Origin: Flavobacterium johnsoniae UW101
Lineage (GTDB): Bacteria > Bacteroidota > Bacteroidia > Flavobacteriales > Flavobacteriaceae
Assembly: GCF_000016645.1 (NCBI RefSeq)
Contig: NC_009441.1
Span: 2,232,001 to 2,296,000 of the forward strand
Length of the DNA: 64,000 bases
Reading direction: 5' to 3'
Shown: positions 1 through 8,226 of the stretch, piece after piece
How the letters are laid out: each line of letters opens with the position of its first letter
How positions within the stretch are numbered: the first letter of the stretch is position 1
Program-made: the position numbers and the translations under genes
The notes under the pieces: model-generated
Told to the model about the DNA's origin: nothing
Database searches by the model: none
The model's input: only the letters and a program-made list of their open reading frames with translations

Positions 1-2
1 TT

Positions 3-623
3 GAAGCTTTATTTTTGGGAACTGCAGGTTTGTTAGACGGAGAAAAGGAGGACGTTTATTTTAAAGATCTGAAGTTTAAATATTTTTTTCTTCTTCATAA
101 ATACCAACTAGTAAAAACACATGTTGATCCGGTTTTGTTTTTTAAGCTCCGCCCGGATAATTTTCCAACAATAAGACTTTCTCAGCTTGCGGAGATATAT
201 CATAAACATCAAAATTTGTTTTCTAAAATAATAGCTTTAAAATCTGCGAAAGAAGTTTATAATCTGCTGAATGTTTCTTCAAGCGAATATTGGAAAAATC
301 ATTATCAGTTCGATAAAGAAAGTTCAAAGAAAGCGAAGCCATTATCAAAATCATTTCTGGACTTGATAATTATAAATACTATAATACCAATTCAGTTTGC
401 TTACTCAAATACGATAGGGGAGTCTGTAACAGAAGATTTAATTGATTTTATGGTCGAAGTTGATTCAGAAAAAAATGCCGTTATAGATAAGTTTAATTCA
501 TTTGGCATAAAATCAGCAAACGCATTTGAGAGTCAGTCTCTGTTAGAACTTAAAAATGAATACTGTAATAATAAAGCCTGTTTAAAATGCGCTGTTGGAA
601 TTGAATTGCTTAAAAACAATTAG
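3..623 (+). CDS. DUF2851 family protein, C-terminal part
   Basis: The reading frame is open to the left edge, so the true start lies outside the window. An internal TTG at 15 is unlikely to be the start because coding continues upstream of it. The visible 200 or so residues match my memory of the DUF2851 family, a Bacteroidetes protein of roughly 420 residues with no firm function. The segment begins with a LGTAGLLDG stretch and ends with a Cys-containing tail (CNNKACLKCAVG), typical of the family. No signal peptide or membrane segment is visible. It is followed by a PspC-like gene 52 bases later. Family assignment is fairly confident; function is unknown. Confidence 0.75.
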   Translation, partial: EALFLGTAGLLDGEKEDVYFKDLKFKYFFLLHKYQLVKTHVDPVLFFKLRPDNFPTIRLSQLAEIYHKHQNLFSKIIALKSAKEVYNLLNVSSSEYWKNHYQFDKESSKKAKPLSKSFLDLIIINTIIPIQFAYSNTIGESVTEDLIDFMVEVDSEKNAVIDKFNSFGIKSANAFESQSLLELKNEYCNNKACLKCAVGIELLKNN

Positions 624-631
624 ATAATTTG

Positions 632-639
632 TACTTTTG
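632..639 (+). promoter_or_regulatory. TAnnTTTG -7 box for the PspC-like gene
   Basis: TACTTTTG matches the Flavobacterium -7 consensus TAnnTTTG and lies 36 bases before the ATG at 676. No good -33 TTG is visible at the right distance. Confidence 0.4.
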
Positions 640-675
640 TAATCAGGAATATAAAATCTAAAGCCTAAAATAAAG

Positions 676-903
676 ATGTCAGCAATTTTAAAACTTAAAT
701 TCTTTTTCGAAAAATATGGTTTCCATGTTTCATCGAGATTAGCAGATAAATTGGGAATGCGTGTAACAAGTGTTCGATTGTTTTTTATCTACATATCGTT
801 TGTTACCGCCGGGTTAGGATTTGGAGTTTATTTAACTCTGGCCTTTTGGATTAGATTGAAAGATTTAATTCGTTCTAAAAGAACTTCGGTATTTGATTTA
901 TAG
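676..903 (+). CDS. PspC-like small membrane protein
   Basis: A 75-residue protein with the layout of a PspC domain. A short N-terminal amphipathic part contains the SRLADKLGM and VTSVRLFFIY motifs (residues about 19-39), followed by a hydrophobic segment about 36-58 that should cross the inner membrane. PspC domains occur in envelope-stress proteins; here only one domain is present with no PspB or PspA nearby, so a role in stress sensing is inference. The gene has its own probable promoter and is followed by a strong terminator, suggesting a single-gene unit. Confidence 0.7.
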   Translation: MSAILKLKFFFEKYGFHVSSRLADKLGMRVTSVRLFFIYISFVTAGLGFGVYLTLAFWIRLKDLIRSKRTSVFDL

Positions 904-913
904 ATTTATATAT

Positions 914-951
914 AAAAAAAACTCCAAATCTTAGATTTGGAGTTTTTTTTT
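914..951. terminator. Bidirectional intrinsic terminator
   Basis: ACTCCAAATC and GATTTGGAGT form a 10-base-pair stem (921-942) with a T run on the right and an A run on the left. It can serve both the PspC-like gene (+) and the permease (-). Confidence 0.85.
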
Positions 952-967
952 ATAAATAAATAGTATT

Positions 968-2437
968 TTATTCTTCAGTTGTAGTATCGTTAAGTCTTGA
1001 TCTTTTCTTACTGTATCCGAAGTAAACCAGAATACCAATTATAAGCCATCCAAATGATAATAATTGAGCATCTAAACTTAAATTGAAAATTAAGTAAGAA
1101 TTGATTGCGATTCCAAGAACAGCAATAACTGGTAAAGCAGGAACTTTAAAAGTTCTGTTTAATCCCGGTTGTTTAACTCTTAAAATCCAAACAGCGATAC
1201 AAACCATTGTAAAGGCAAACAAAGTACCAAAACTTGTCATATCAGCTAATTTGTTGATTGGTGTAAATGCAGCAACAGTTGCGATAATACCTCCTAAAAT
1301 CATTAAGTTTGTTTTTGGAGTTCCGGAAATAGGATTTACTTTAGAGAAAACTGAAGGAATTAATCCATCTTTAGACATACCTAGGAAGATTCTTGATTGT
1401 CCCATGATCATTACCATTAATACAGATATCAAACCTATAGTTGCAGCAACAGTAATAATAGAACCAGCCCAGCCTTGCCCTGCAATATCAAACGCATAAG
1501 CTACTGGAGCTTTAATAGCATCAGGGTATTTTCCTAGTGGATTAAAATCTTGGTAATTCATCATTCCTGTTAATACTAATGAAACAAGAATATATAATGT
1601 AGTACAAATTAATAAAGAAGCAATGATCGCAAACGGAACATCTTTTTTAGGATTAATAGCTTCTCCGGCTTGTGTAGAAACAGCATCAAAACCAACATAA
1701 GCAAAGAAAATTGCAGCAGCTCCTGAAACAATTCCTCCAATACCGTAAGCATTATGAGTCGTTTCTTTTTCTATGATCTGAGTTGCTTCAGGAATAAACG
1801 GGCTCCAGTTTGCTGTATTAATAAAGAAAAGACCAGCTATAATTACAAAGATTACTGCAGATACTTTAAGGATTACAATAGCATTATTTGCTTTAGCTGC
1901 GCTTTTTGTACCTTTAATTAGTAATGAAATAACTAAAATTACAATCAAGAAAGCAGGAAGATTCATTGAAAATCCTTCACCAGTGTAACTTGCAGGGTCT
2001 GTTGTGAGCCATTCAGGAAGTTTAATGTGAAACAATTTAAGTAATTTGTTGAAATATCCTGACCAGGAAACGGCGACTGTCATTGATCCCATTGCATATT
2101 CAAGAATAAGTCCCCAGCCGATTATCCATGCAAACATTTCTCCTATAGTACCATAAGCATATGCATAAGCAGATCCTTCAACAGGTAAGATAGAAGCAAA
2201 TTCAGAATAACAAAGAGCAGCAAAAACACAGGCAATACCTGCAATAATAAACGAAATTGCTAAAGCTGGACCTGCATGGTAATAAGCTCCAGTACCGGTA
2301 AGTACAAAAATTCCACCACCGATAATGGCACCAACCCCAATGGCAGTAAGGCTCCATTTTCCAAGGACTCTTTTTAAATCACTTTTTTTCATATCAGCCT
2401 CAAAGGCAGATATTGGTTTAACTCTCCAAATTGACAT
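968..2437 (-). CDS. APC superfamily amino acid permease (CAT-like)
   Basis: A 489-residue inner-membrane transporter with about 12 hydrophobic segments. The signature GVGAIIGGGIFVLTG near residues 35-50 is the glycine-rich first helix of amino acid-polyamine-organocation permeases, and the YSEFASILPVEGSAYAYAYG stretch is typical of the cationic amino acid transporter branch (YfnA-like). The substrate cannot be read from the sequence. The ATG at 2437 fits a -7 box at 2470-2477. It shares a bidirectional terminator with the PspC-like gene. A second, more distant permease of the same superfamily lies at 42818. Confidence 0.9.
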   Translation of the reverse strand: MSIWRVKPISAFEADMKKSDLKRVLGKWSLTAIGVGAIIGGGIFVLTGTGAYYHAGPALAISFIIAGIACVFAALCYSEFASILPVEGSAYAYAYGTIGEMFAWIIGWGLILEYAMGSMTVAVSWSGYFNKLLKLFHIKLPEWLTTDPASYTGEGFSMNLPAFLIVILVISLLIKGTKSAAKANNAIVILKVSAVIFVIIAGLFFINTANWSPFIPEATQIIEKETTHNAYGIGGIVSGAAAIFFAYVGFDAVSTQAGEAINPKKDVPFAIIASLLICTTLYILVSLVLTGMMNYQDFNPLGKYPDAIKAPVAYAFDIAGQGWAGSIITVAATIGLISVLMVMIMGQSRIFLGMSKDGLIPSVFSKVNPISGTPKTNLMILGGIIATVAAFTPINKLADMTSFGTLFAFTMVCIAVWILRVKQPGLNRTFKVPALPVIAVLGIAINSYLIFNLSLDAQLLSFGWLIIGILVYFGYSKKRSRLNDTTTEE

Positions 2438-2469
2438 ACTATTTTATTGGTTTATTTGTTATTAAGTGC

Positions 2470-2503
2470 CAAATGTATTGTTTTTTGTAAAAAATAAAAA
2501 CAA
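2470..2503 (-). promoter_or_regulatory. Flavobacterial promoter of the permease
   Basis: Read on the minus strand, TACATTTG (2470-2477) matches the -7 consensus, with TTG (2501-2503) 23 bases upstream as -33 element. The ATG is 32 bases downstream. Confidence 0.5.
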
Positions 2504-2710
2504 TTATCATGTTTTAAGTTATAAAATATTTAATTTTTTGGATGAATAATTATTGGGTTTGCTTTAATAGCTGAGATTCATTAAATTAATTGGTAAGTAA
2601 TGGATCGAACTTTAACTTTTTGAGAATTGTGTTTTTTATTATTTTTCTTATTAAATGTGTAAATTCTTACGTAATTTGCGCTGTTTTAATTTTTGATTTT
2701 TTTATTAATA

Positions 2711-3598
2711 ATGAATTTTCAGGTACTTAACCGTTATTTTAAGTTTACAAATAGACAACAAACAGGGATTTTTCTATTTTTTACTATAATAATTATTTTA
2801 CAGCTTATTTATTTTTTCTCGGATTTCAGCAAATATGAAAAAATCTCTGCAGAAGAAAAGCAATGGCTTTCAATCCAAAATGAGATAGACGCTCAGAAAA
2901 AAAATGAGTTAGAGAATAATCACAAGGTTTATAAATTTAATCCAAATTATATTTCAGACTATAAAGGGTATAAGCTGGGAATGTCGATTCAGGAAATCGA
3001 CAGATTGTTAGCATTTAGAAAACAAAATAAATATGTCAATTCTGCAGAAGAATTTCAAAATGTAACCCAAATTTCAGATTCATTATTAAATGTGCTTTCA
3101 CCGCTTTTTAAATTTCCGGACTGGGCGCAAAATAAGAATGAATTCAAAAAAGAAAGAAAAGAATATGTCCCGAAGGTGTTTGAAAAAAAAGAAAGAATTA
3201 TTTTAACAGATATCAATCAGGCATCTCAAGAAGATTTAATAAAGATATATGGGATAGGAGAGGCGCTTTCTACAAGAATATTGAAACAAAAAGAAACATT
3301 AGGAGGTTTTGTTTCTATGGAACAACTAACAGATGTTTGGGGATTATCGCCAGAAGTAATAATAGAATTAAATAATCATTTTAAAGCCGTCTTACCTTCT
3401 AACTTTAAAAAGATTCCTATAAATGACGCGTCATTAAAAGAGTTGTCGCAGTTTCCATACTTTAAATATGCATTAGCCAAACAAATTGTAACGTATAGAA
3501 GTATGAACGGAAATTTTAATAATATTGAGGATTTGTCAAAAATTAAAGGTTTTCCTGTTGAAAAAGCAAAAATAATTAGTTTATATTTGGAGTTCTAA
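2711..3598 (+). CDS. Helix-hairpin-helix domain protein (ComEA-related)
   Basis: A roughly 295-residue protein with one N-terminal hydrophobic segment (GIFLFFTIIIILQLIYFF) that should anchor it in the inner membrane. The rest contains repeated helix-hairpin-helix units: one with INQASQEDLIKIYGIGEALS in the middle and another near the end (INDASLKELSQFPYFKYALA), the arrangement found in ComEA-like DNA-binding proteins. The ATG at 2711 is preferred over an upstream TTG at 2693. A DNA-uptake role is possible but not shown. It sits 12 bases before the acyl-CoA dehydrogenase gene, so the two are probably co-transcribed. Confidence 0.8.
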   Translation: MNFQVLNRYFKFTNRQQTGIFLFFTIIIILQLIYFFSDFSKYEKISAEEKQWLSIQNEIDAQKKNELENNHKVYKFNPNYISDYKGYKLGMSIQEIDRLLAFRKQNKYVNSAEEFQNVTQISDSLLNVLSPLFKFPDWAQNKNEFKKERKEYVPKVFEKKERIILTDINQASQEDLIKIYGIGEALSTRILKQKETLGGFVSMEQLTDVWGLSPEVIIELNNHFKAVLPSNFKKIPINDASLKELSQFPYFKYALAKQIVTYRSMNGNFNNIEDLSKIKGFPVEKAKIISLYLEF

Positions 3599-3610
3599 AA
3601 AATTAGTAAA

Positions 3611-4753
3611 ATGAATTTTGAATATAACGAAACGCAGTCAATGATTGCGCAATCTATAAAAGACTTTGCTGAAAAGAATATAAAACCTTATATAATGGAG
3701 TGGGATGAGGCGCAGATTTTTCCTGTCGACTTGTTTAAGAAATTAGGTGAAATGGGATTTATGGGGGTTTTAGTACCTGAAGAATATGGAGGTTCAGGAT
3801 TGGGTTATCACGAATATATTACAGTAGTTGAAGAAATCTCAAAAGTTGATCCTTCAATAGGATTGTCTGTAGCTGCGCATAATTCACTTTGTACAAATCA
3901 TATTCTAACATTTGGGAACGAAGAACAAAAGAAAAAATATCTGCCAAAACTAGCAACGGCTGAATTTATTGGAGCTTGGGGACTTACAGAGCATAATACA
4001 GGCTCTGATGCTGGAGGAATGAATACAACAGCTGTTAAAGATGGAGATTTTTGGATTATTAACGGAGCTAAAAACTTTATTACACACGCTATATCTGGAG
4101 ATGTAGCTGTTGTAATTGTTAGAACTGGAGAAAAAGGCGACTCAAAAGGAATGACAGCTTTTGTATTAGAGAAAGGTATGGCAGGTTTTTCTTCGGGTAA
4201 AAAAGAGAATAAGTTGGGAATGCGCGCGAGTGAAACGGCTGAATTGGTTTTTGACGGCTGTCGTGTGCCAGATGCAAATAGATTAGGAGAAGTCGGTCAG
4301 GGATTTGTTCAGGCAATGAAAATTTTAGATGGAGGCCGAATTTCAATTGGAGCCTTATCATTAGGAATTTCAAAAGGAGCTTACGAAGCAGCATTGAAAT
4401 ATTCAAAAGAAAGATATCAGTTTGGTCAGCCAATCAGTAATTTTCAGGGAATTTCTTTTAAATTGGCTGATATGGCTACAGAAATTGAAGCCTCAGAACT
4501 GCTTCTGCATAAAGCTGCTTATTTAAAACAGCAACATAAACCAGTAACAACTTCGGGAGCTATGGCAAAAATGTACGCATCAGAAGCTTGTGTGAAAATC
4601 GCAAATGAAGCAGTTCAGATACATGGAGGTTATGGTTATACAAAAGATTTTCCGGTAGAGAAATTTTACAGAGACTCTAAATTGTGTACTATTGGAGAAG
4701 GAACTACCGAAATTCAGAAACTGGTTATTTCGAGAAACTTATTGAAAGAATAG
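3611..4753 (+). CDS. Acyl-CoA dehydrogenase
   Basis: A 380-residue flavoprotein of the usual family length. It oxidises acyl-CoA to trans-2-enoyl-CoA in fatty acid or branched-chain amino acid breakdown, passing electrons to an electron-transfer flavoprotein. Visible family marks are the FAD-contact motif WGLTEHNTGSDA (about residues 124-135), the GGYGYTKDFPVEKFYRDSK motif near residue 340, and IGEGTTEIQ, whose Glu is the catalytic base in short- and medium-chain enzymes. Chain-length preference cannot be told. The gene follows the HhH gene closely and precedes rpsU, which has its own promoter. Confidence 0.95.
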   Translation: MNFEYNETQSMIAQSIKDFAEKNIKPYIMEWDEAQIFPVDLFKKLGEMGFMGVLVPEEYGGSGLGYHEYITVVEEISKVDPSIGLSVAAHNSLCTNHILTFGNEEQKKKYLPKLATAEFIGAWGLTEHNTGSDAGGMNTTAVKDGDFWIINGAKNFITHAISGDVAVVIVRTGEKGDSKGMTAFVLEKGMAGFSSGKKENKLGMRASETAELVFDGCRVPDANRLGEVGQGFVQAMKILDGGRISIGALSLGISKGAYEAALKYSKERYQFGQPISNFQGISFKLADMATEIEASELLLHKAAYLKQQHKPVTTSGAMAKMYASEACVKIANEAVQIHGGYGYTKDFPVEKFYRDSKLCTIGEGTTEIQKLVISRNLLKE

Positions 4754-4803
4754 ATTTTGTAAAATAATTTACATTTTATAATTCATAATTCATAATTAAT
4801 TTT

Positions 4804-4811
4804 TACATTTG
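4804..4811 (+). promoter_or_regulatory. -7 box of the rpsU promoter
   Basis: TACATTTG matches TAnnTTTG exactly and lies 29 bases before the rpsU ATG. The region just upstream is a short AT-rich direct repeat (ATTCATAATTCATAATTAA). Confidence 0.55.
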
Positions 4812-4840
4812 CAGCCTTAACGAGAGGAGGTGTCTATATT

Positions 4841-5035
4841 ATGTTAATTATACCAATTAAAGACGGAGAAAATATCGATAGAGCATTAAAGCGCTATAAG
4901 AGAAAATTTGATAAAACAGGAACTGTTCGTCAATTAAGAGCACGTACTGCTTTTATTAAGCCTTCTGTTGTAAAAAGAGCTCAAATTCAAAAAGCTGCTT
5001 ACATTCAAACTTTGAAAGATAGTTTAGAAAGTTAG
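4841..5035 (+). CDS. rpsU: 30S ribosomal protein S21
   Basis: A 64-residue basic protein starting MLIIPIKDGENIDRALKRYK, the recognisable S21 beginning, with the KFDKTGTVRQLRAR core. S21 sits on the small subunit near the anti-Shine-Dalgarno end of 16S rRNA. In Bacteroidetes, where Shine-Dalgarno use is suppressed, S21 has been implicated in hiding that sequence. Here a GGAGG-like stretch (AGAGGAGGTG, about 4821-4830) lies in the rpsU leader before the ATG, unusual for this genome and possibly a self-regulatory signal. The gene ends at a strong terminator. Confidence 0.97.
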   Translation: MLIIPIKDGENIDRALKRYKRKFDKTGTVRQLRARTAFIKPSVVKRAQIQKAAYIQTLKDSLES

Positions 5036-5058
5036 TATTTTGCTTTTCAAAAATAATT

Positions 5059-5104
5059 ACCGTTAGTGGTCAAAATGTATTAATTTTGATCCTAACGGTT
5101 TTTT
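5059..5104 (+). terminator. Intrinsic terminator after rpsU
   Basis: ACCGTTAG pairs with CTAACGGT and an inner GTCAAAAT pairs with ATTTTGAT, followed by TTTTT. The long two-part stem makes this a strong terminator. Confidence 0.85.
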
Positions 5105-5135
5105 ATTTTAAAACCTTTTGTAATTTATTGATGAT

Positions 5136-6029
5136 ATGAAATCAAATAAGCAGGCATTTCAGGATTATTTACAGTTTGAGAAAAAATATTCTCCTCATAC
5201 TGTAAATGCTTATTTAAATGATTTGGGTTTTTTTGAAGAGTTTAATAAAGAGCGTTTTGAGCAGGATTCTATTGAGAGAGTAAATTATAGTCAAATCAGG
5301 AGCTGGATTGTTTTTTTGGTAGATCAAGGAGTTTCGAATGTTTCTGTAAATCGTAAAATGGCGTCTTTAAAAGCGTTTTATAAATTCCTTTTAAAAATAA
5401 AGCAGATAGAGGTAAGTCCAATGCTTAAACATAAGGCGCTCAAGACTCCTAAAATTGTCCAGATTCCGTTTTCAGAAAAAGAAGTAAGTGATTTGATGTT
5501 TGGAGTTGAGTCTCCAATTGGCTTTGAGGAGGTTAGGGATAAGCTTATTGTGGATTTGTTTTATACTACAGGAATGCGTCGGGCAGAATTGATAGGTTTA
5601 ATGTTGAAAAATGTTGATTTGTCTTCGGGTGTTGTGAAGGTTTTGGGTAAAAGGAGTAAAGAGCGTATTGTGCCGCTTCTGCCGATAGTTGCGGATCAAA
5701 TTAATTTATATATAAAAGAAAGAGAGCAGCTTGATCAGATTGTGGATTCTGAATATTTTTTTATTTCGAAAAAAGGGTTAAAATTAAGCGAATCTTTTGT
5801 GTATCGATTAATAAATTGTTACTTTAGTAGGGTCTCTGAAAAGGTAAAGAAGAGTCCGCATGTGCTTCGGCATACTTTTGCGACTCACTTGCTGAATAAT
5901 GGGGCAGATTTAAATTCAGTTAAGGAATTATTAGGGCATTCGAGTTTGGCGTCTACGCAGGTTTATACTCATAATAGTTTAGCAGAGTTAAAAAAAGTAT
6001 ATTCAGAAGCGCATCCGAGAAATAAATAA
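5136..6029 (+). CDS. xerC: Tyrosine recombinase, XerC type
   Basis: A 297-residue site-specific recombinase of normal Xer length. XerC/XerD resolve chromosome dimers at dif near the replication terminus. The N-terminal SAM-like DNA-binding domain (about 1-90) is followed by the catalytic domain with all active residues visible: Arg in TTGMRRAELIGL, Lys in LGKRSKERIVPL, HVLRHTFATH (His-x-x-Arg), LLGHSSLASTQVY (His and nucleophile Tyr). The pairing with rpsU and a hibernation factor is common in Flavobacteria as I recall. XerC is preferred over XerD or an integron/phage integrase because of context and size. Confidence 0.9.
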   Translation: MKSNKQAFQDYLQFEKKYSPHTVNAYLNDLGFFEEFNKERFEQDSIERVNYSQIRSWIVFLVDQGVSNVSVNRKMASLKAFYKFLLKIKQIEVSPMLKHKALKTPKIVQIPFSEKEVSDLMFGVESPIGFEEVRDKLIVDLFYTTGMRRAELIGLMLKNVDLSSGVVKVLGKRSKERIVPLLPIVADQINLYIKEREQLDQIVDSEYFFISKKGLKLSESFVYRLINCYFSRVSEKVKKSPHVLRHTFATHLLNNGADLNSVKELLGHSSLASTQVYTHNSLAELKKVYSEAHPRNK

Positions 6030-6062
6030 TAGTTCCAAAAGTTTAACCCTAAAATTATTATT

Positions 6063-6365
6063 ATGAAGGTAGATGTTCATGCAGTTAACTTTACTGTCGA
6101 CAGAAAATTGGTGGATTTTATTCAAGAAAGAATGGATAAGCTTGAAAAGTATTACGACCGAGTGGTTTCGGCTGATGTTTTTTTAAAAGTTGAAAGAACA
6201 AGTGAGAAGGAGAATAAAGCAGTAGAGATTAAGATTAATGTTCCGGGAGATGAGTTTTTGGTTAAAAAGCAGTGTAAAACCTTTGAGGAAGCTGTGGAAC
6301 TTTCGGCAGAATCGCTAGAACGTTTGCTGGTTAAAAGGAAAGAAAAAATTAGAGCACATATATAA
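6063..6365 (+). CDS. hpf: Ribosome hibernation-promoting factor (HPF/RaiA family)
   Basis: A 100-residue short-form HPF/YfiA-type protein. The start MKVDVHAVNFTVDRKLVDFI and the AVELSAESLERLLVKRKEK tail match the S30AE ribosome-binding fold, which docks in the decoding channel of idle 30S subunits. There is no C-terminal dimerisation domain, so it is the short type rather than long HPF. It follows xerC by 33 bases and probably shares its transcript; the next genes (tRNAs) have a separate promoter. Confidence 0.93.
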   Translation: MKVDVHAVNFTVDRKLVDFIQERMDKLEKYYDRVVSADVFLKVERTSEKENKAVEIKINVPGDEFLVKKQCKTFEEAVELSAESLERLLVKRKEKIRAHI

Positions 6366-6389
6366 TTGAAATTTTTTTTAAAAAATGTT

Positions 6390-6418
6390 TTGATTAAAAG
6401 ATAAAATAGCTACATTTG
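6390..6418 (+). promoter_or_regulatory. Promoter of the tRNA-tuf operon
   Basis: TTG at 6390-6392, an 18-base spacer, and TACATTTG at 6411-6418 form the best-matched flavobacterial promoter in the window. Transcription would begin about 6425, inside or just before a small hairpin with a T run. Confidence 0.65.
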
Positions 6419-6420
6419 CA

Positions 6421-6446
6421 GTCCGTTAGAAATAGCGGACTTTTTT
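6421..6446 (+). terminator. Terminator-like hairpin directly after the tRNA promoter
   Basis: GTCCG and CGGAC pair around a ten-base loop and are followed by TTTTTT. It lies between the promoter and tRNA-Thr, so it could attenuate the operon or just be a leader hairpin. The stem is only 5 base pairs, so strength is uncertain. Confidence 0.4.
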
Positions 6447-6455
6447 AATGTATTC

Positions 6456-6529
6456 GCCGATGTAGCTCAGCTGGCTAGAGCAGCTGATTTGTAATCAGCA
6501 GGTCGTGGGTTCGAGTCCCTCTATCGGCT
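6456..6529 (+). tRNA. tRNA-Thr (anticodon TGT)
   Basis: Seventy-four bases fold as a cloverleaf. The acceptor GCCGATG pairs with TATCGGC, the anticodon stem GCTGA/TCAGC holds loop TTTGTAA giving anticodon TGT, and the T arm has GTGGGTTCGAGTCCCTC. CCA is not encoded. It is first of the tRNA cluster before tuf, the place of thrU in E. coli. Confidence 0.95.
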
Positions 6530-6588
6530 CAAAATATTTCAAATGCGATTTGAAATTGGTTCTTTAAAATGATGGAATTTTAAAATTA

Positions 6589-6669
6589 GGGGAGATACTC
6601 AAGCGGCCAACGAGGGCAGACTGTAAATCTGCTGTGTGAACTTCGCAGGTTCGAATCCTGCTCTCCCCA
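6589..6669 (+). tRNA. tRNA-Tyr (anticodon GTA)
   Basis: A class II tRNA of about 81 bases. The acceptor GGGGAGA pairs with TCTCCCC, the anticodon stem GCAGA/TCTGC holds loop CTGTAAA giving GTA, and there is a long variable arm as expected for bacterial tRNA-Tyr. The T arm GCAGGTTCGAATCCTGC is intact. Confidence 0.95.
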
Positions 6670-6694
6670 CAAAAAAAAGAAGTTTAAGATTTCG

Positions 6695-6757
6695 GATTTT
6701 AGATTTTAGGTTTTTAAAAGTCTAAAATCAGAATTCAAAAATCTAAAATCAGAACTC
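6695..6757. repeat. AT-rich GATTTTAG/TCTAAAATC repeats between tRNAs
   Basis: GATTTTAG (6695-6702) and CTAAAATC (6722-6729) form an inverted repeat, and a 16-base unit beginning TCTAAAATCAGAA occurs twice (6721 and 6742) with one difference. This lies where many bacteria, such as E. coli, carry tRNA-Gly in the thrU-tyrU-glyT-thrT-tufB order. Related GATTTTAG units recur near 42755 and 61130. Confidence 0.7.
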
Positions 6758-6760
6758 TCT

Positions 6761-6832
6761 GCCGGTGTAGCTCAGGGGTAGAGTGCTTCCTTGGTAAGGA
6801 AGAGGTCTCGGGTTCAAATCCCGACATTGGCT
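6761..6832 (+). tRNA. tRNA-Thr (anticodon GGT)
   Basis: Seventy-two bases. The acceptor GCCGGTG pairs with CATTGGC through two G-T pairs, the anticodon stem CTTCC/GGAAG holds loop TTGGTAA giving GGT, and the T arm is CTCGGGTTCAAATCCCGA. It is the last tRNA before tuf, equal in place to thrT of E. coli. Confidence 0.94.
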
Positions 6833-6887
6833 CAAGTAAGTAGGAAATTGAAAATTAATATATAACTAAGATTAAAAATTAAGTAAA

Positions 6888-8075
6888 ATGGCAAAGGAGA
6901 ATTTTAATCGTTCCAAACCGCACTTAAACATAGGTACAATTGGACACGTAGATCACGGAAAAACTACATTAACTGCTGCAATTACAAAAGTATTGTCAGA
7001 TGCTGGTTACTGTCAAGCAAAATCGTTTGATCAAATCGATAACGCTCCAGAGGAGAAAGAAAGAGGTATTACTATTAATACATCACACGTAGAGTACGAA
7101 ACAGCTAACCGTCACTACGCTCACGTTGACTGTCCAGGTCACGCGGATTACGTAAAGAACATGGTTACTGGTGCTGCTCAAATGGACGGTGCTATCTTAG
7201 TAGTTGCTGCTACAGATGGTCCAATGCCACAAACTCGTGAGCACATCCTTTTAGGACGTCAGGTTGGTATTCCAAGAATCGTTGTTTTCATGAACAAAGT
7301 GGATATGGTTGATGATGCTGAGTTATTAGAGCTTGTTGAAATGGAAATTAGAGATTTATTATCTTTCTACGAATATGATGGAGATAATGGTCCTGTAGTT
7401 CAAGGTTCTGCTTTAGGAGGATTAAACAATGATCCAAACTGGGTACCTAAAATTATCGAATTAATGGAAGCTGTTGATAACTGGATCGAAGAGCCAGTAC
7501 GTGACGTTGCTAAACCATTCTTGATGCCAGTTGAGGACGTATTTACAATTACAGGTCGTGGAACTGTTGCTACAGGTCGTATCGAAACTGGGGTTGCTAA
7601 CACTGGAGATCCTGTTGAGATCATCGGTATGGGAGCTGAAAAATTAACTTCTACTATTACAGGAGTTGAGATGTTCCGTAAAATCCTTGATAGAGGTGAA
7701 GCTGGAGATAACGTAGGTTTATTGTTAAGAGGTATTGATAAAGCTGATATCAAAAGAGGTATGGTTATTATTAAGCCAGGTTCAGTAAAACCACACGCTA
7801 AATTCAAAGCTGAGGTTTATATCTTGAAAAAAGAAGAAGGTGGACGTCACACTCCATTCCACAATAACTACCGTCCACAGTTCTACGTACGTACAACTGA
7901 CGTAACAGGAGTTATTTCTTTACCAGCAGGTGTAGAGATGGTAATGCCAGGTGATAACTTAACTATTGAGGTTGCTTTATTAAGTCCAATCGCTATGAAC
8001 GTAGGTTTACGTTTCGCTATCCGTGAAGGTGGTAGAACAGTTGGTGCTGGACAAGTTACTGAAATCGTAGAGTAA
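6888..8075 (+). CDS. tuf: Elongation factor Tu
   Basis: A 395-residue GTPase that delivers aminoacyl-tRNA to the ribosome. GTP-binding motifs are visible: GHVDHGKT (about residues 19-26), DCPGH and NKVD, followed by the beta-barrel domains ending [15 protein letters not shown]. Length is normal. It lies in the conserved tRNA-tuf-tRNA-secE order and is probably read from the promoter before tRNA-Thr. Only one tuf copy is seen here. Confidence 0.99.
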   Translation: MAKENFNRSKPHLNIGTIGHVDHGKTTLTAAITKVLSDAGYCQAKSFDQIDNAPEEKERGITINTSHVEYETANRHYAHVDCPGHADYVKNMVTGAAQMDGAILVVAATDGPMPQTREHILLGRQVGIPRIVVFMNKVDMVDDAELLELVEMEIRDLLSFYEYDGDNGPVVQGSALGGLNNDPNWVPKIIELMEAVDNWIEEPVRDVAKPFLMPVEDVFTITGRGTVATGRIETGVANTGDPVEIIGMGAEKLTSTITGVEMFRKILDRGEAGDNVGLLLRGIDKADIKRGMVIIKPGSVKPHAKFKAEVYILKKEEGGRHTPFHNNYRPQFYVRTTDVTGVISLPAGVEMVMPGDNLTIEVALLSPIAMNVGLRFAIREGGRTVGAGQVTEIVE

Positions 8076-8092
8076 TCTATAATAATAAAAAC

Positions 8093-8133
8093 AAAAGCCA
8101 GTTGATGTCTTAACTGAAGTCACTGGCTTTTTT
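8093..8133 (+). terminator. Terminator after tuf
   Basis: AAAGCCAGT pairs with ACTGGCTTT with a long loop, followed by a T run. tRNA-Trp starts 5 bases later, so transcription into secE must read through or start again. Confidence 0.7.
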
Positions 8134-8137
8134 AATT

Positions 8138-8208
8138 ACGGGCGTAGTTCAAGGGTAGAATAGCGGTCTCCAAAACCGTTGATGGGGGTTCGAATCCCTC
8201 CGCCCGTG
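8138..8208 (+). tRNA. tRNA-Trp (anticodon CCA)
   Basis: Seventy-one bases. The acceptor ACGGGCG pairs with CGCCCGT, loop CTCCAAA gives anticodon CCA, and the T arm is GGGGTTCGAATCCCTC. A CA follows the discriminator G, but a complete CCA is not clearly encoded. Its place between tuf and secE is conserved across many bacteria. Confidence 0.95.
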
Positions 8209-8226
8209 CAATAAAAAATATATCAA

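Noticed and set aside
5136..6029. Phage or integron integrase
   Set aside because: Size, motifs and position beside rpsU and the hibernation factor fit chromosomal XerC; no att sites or phage genes are near.
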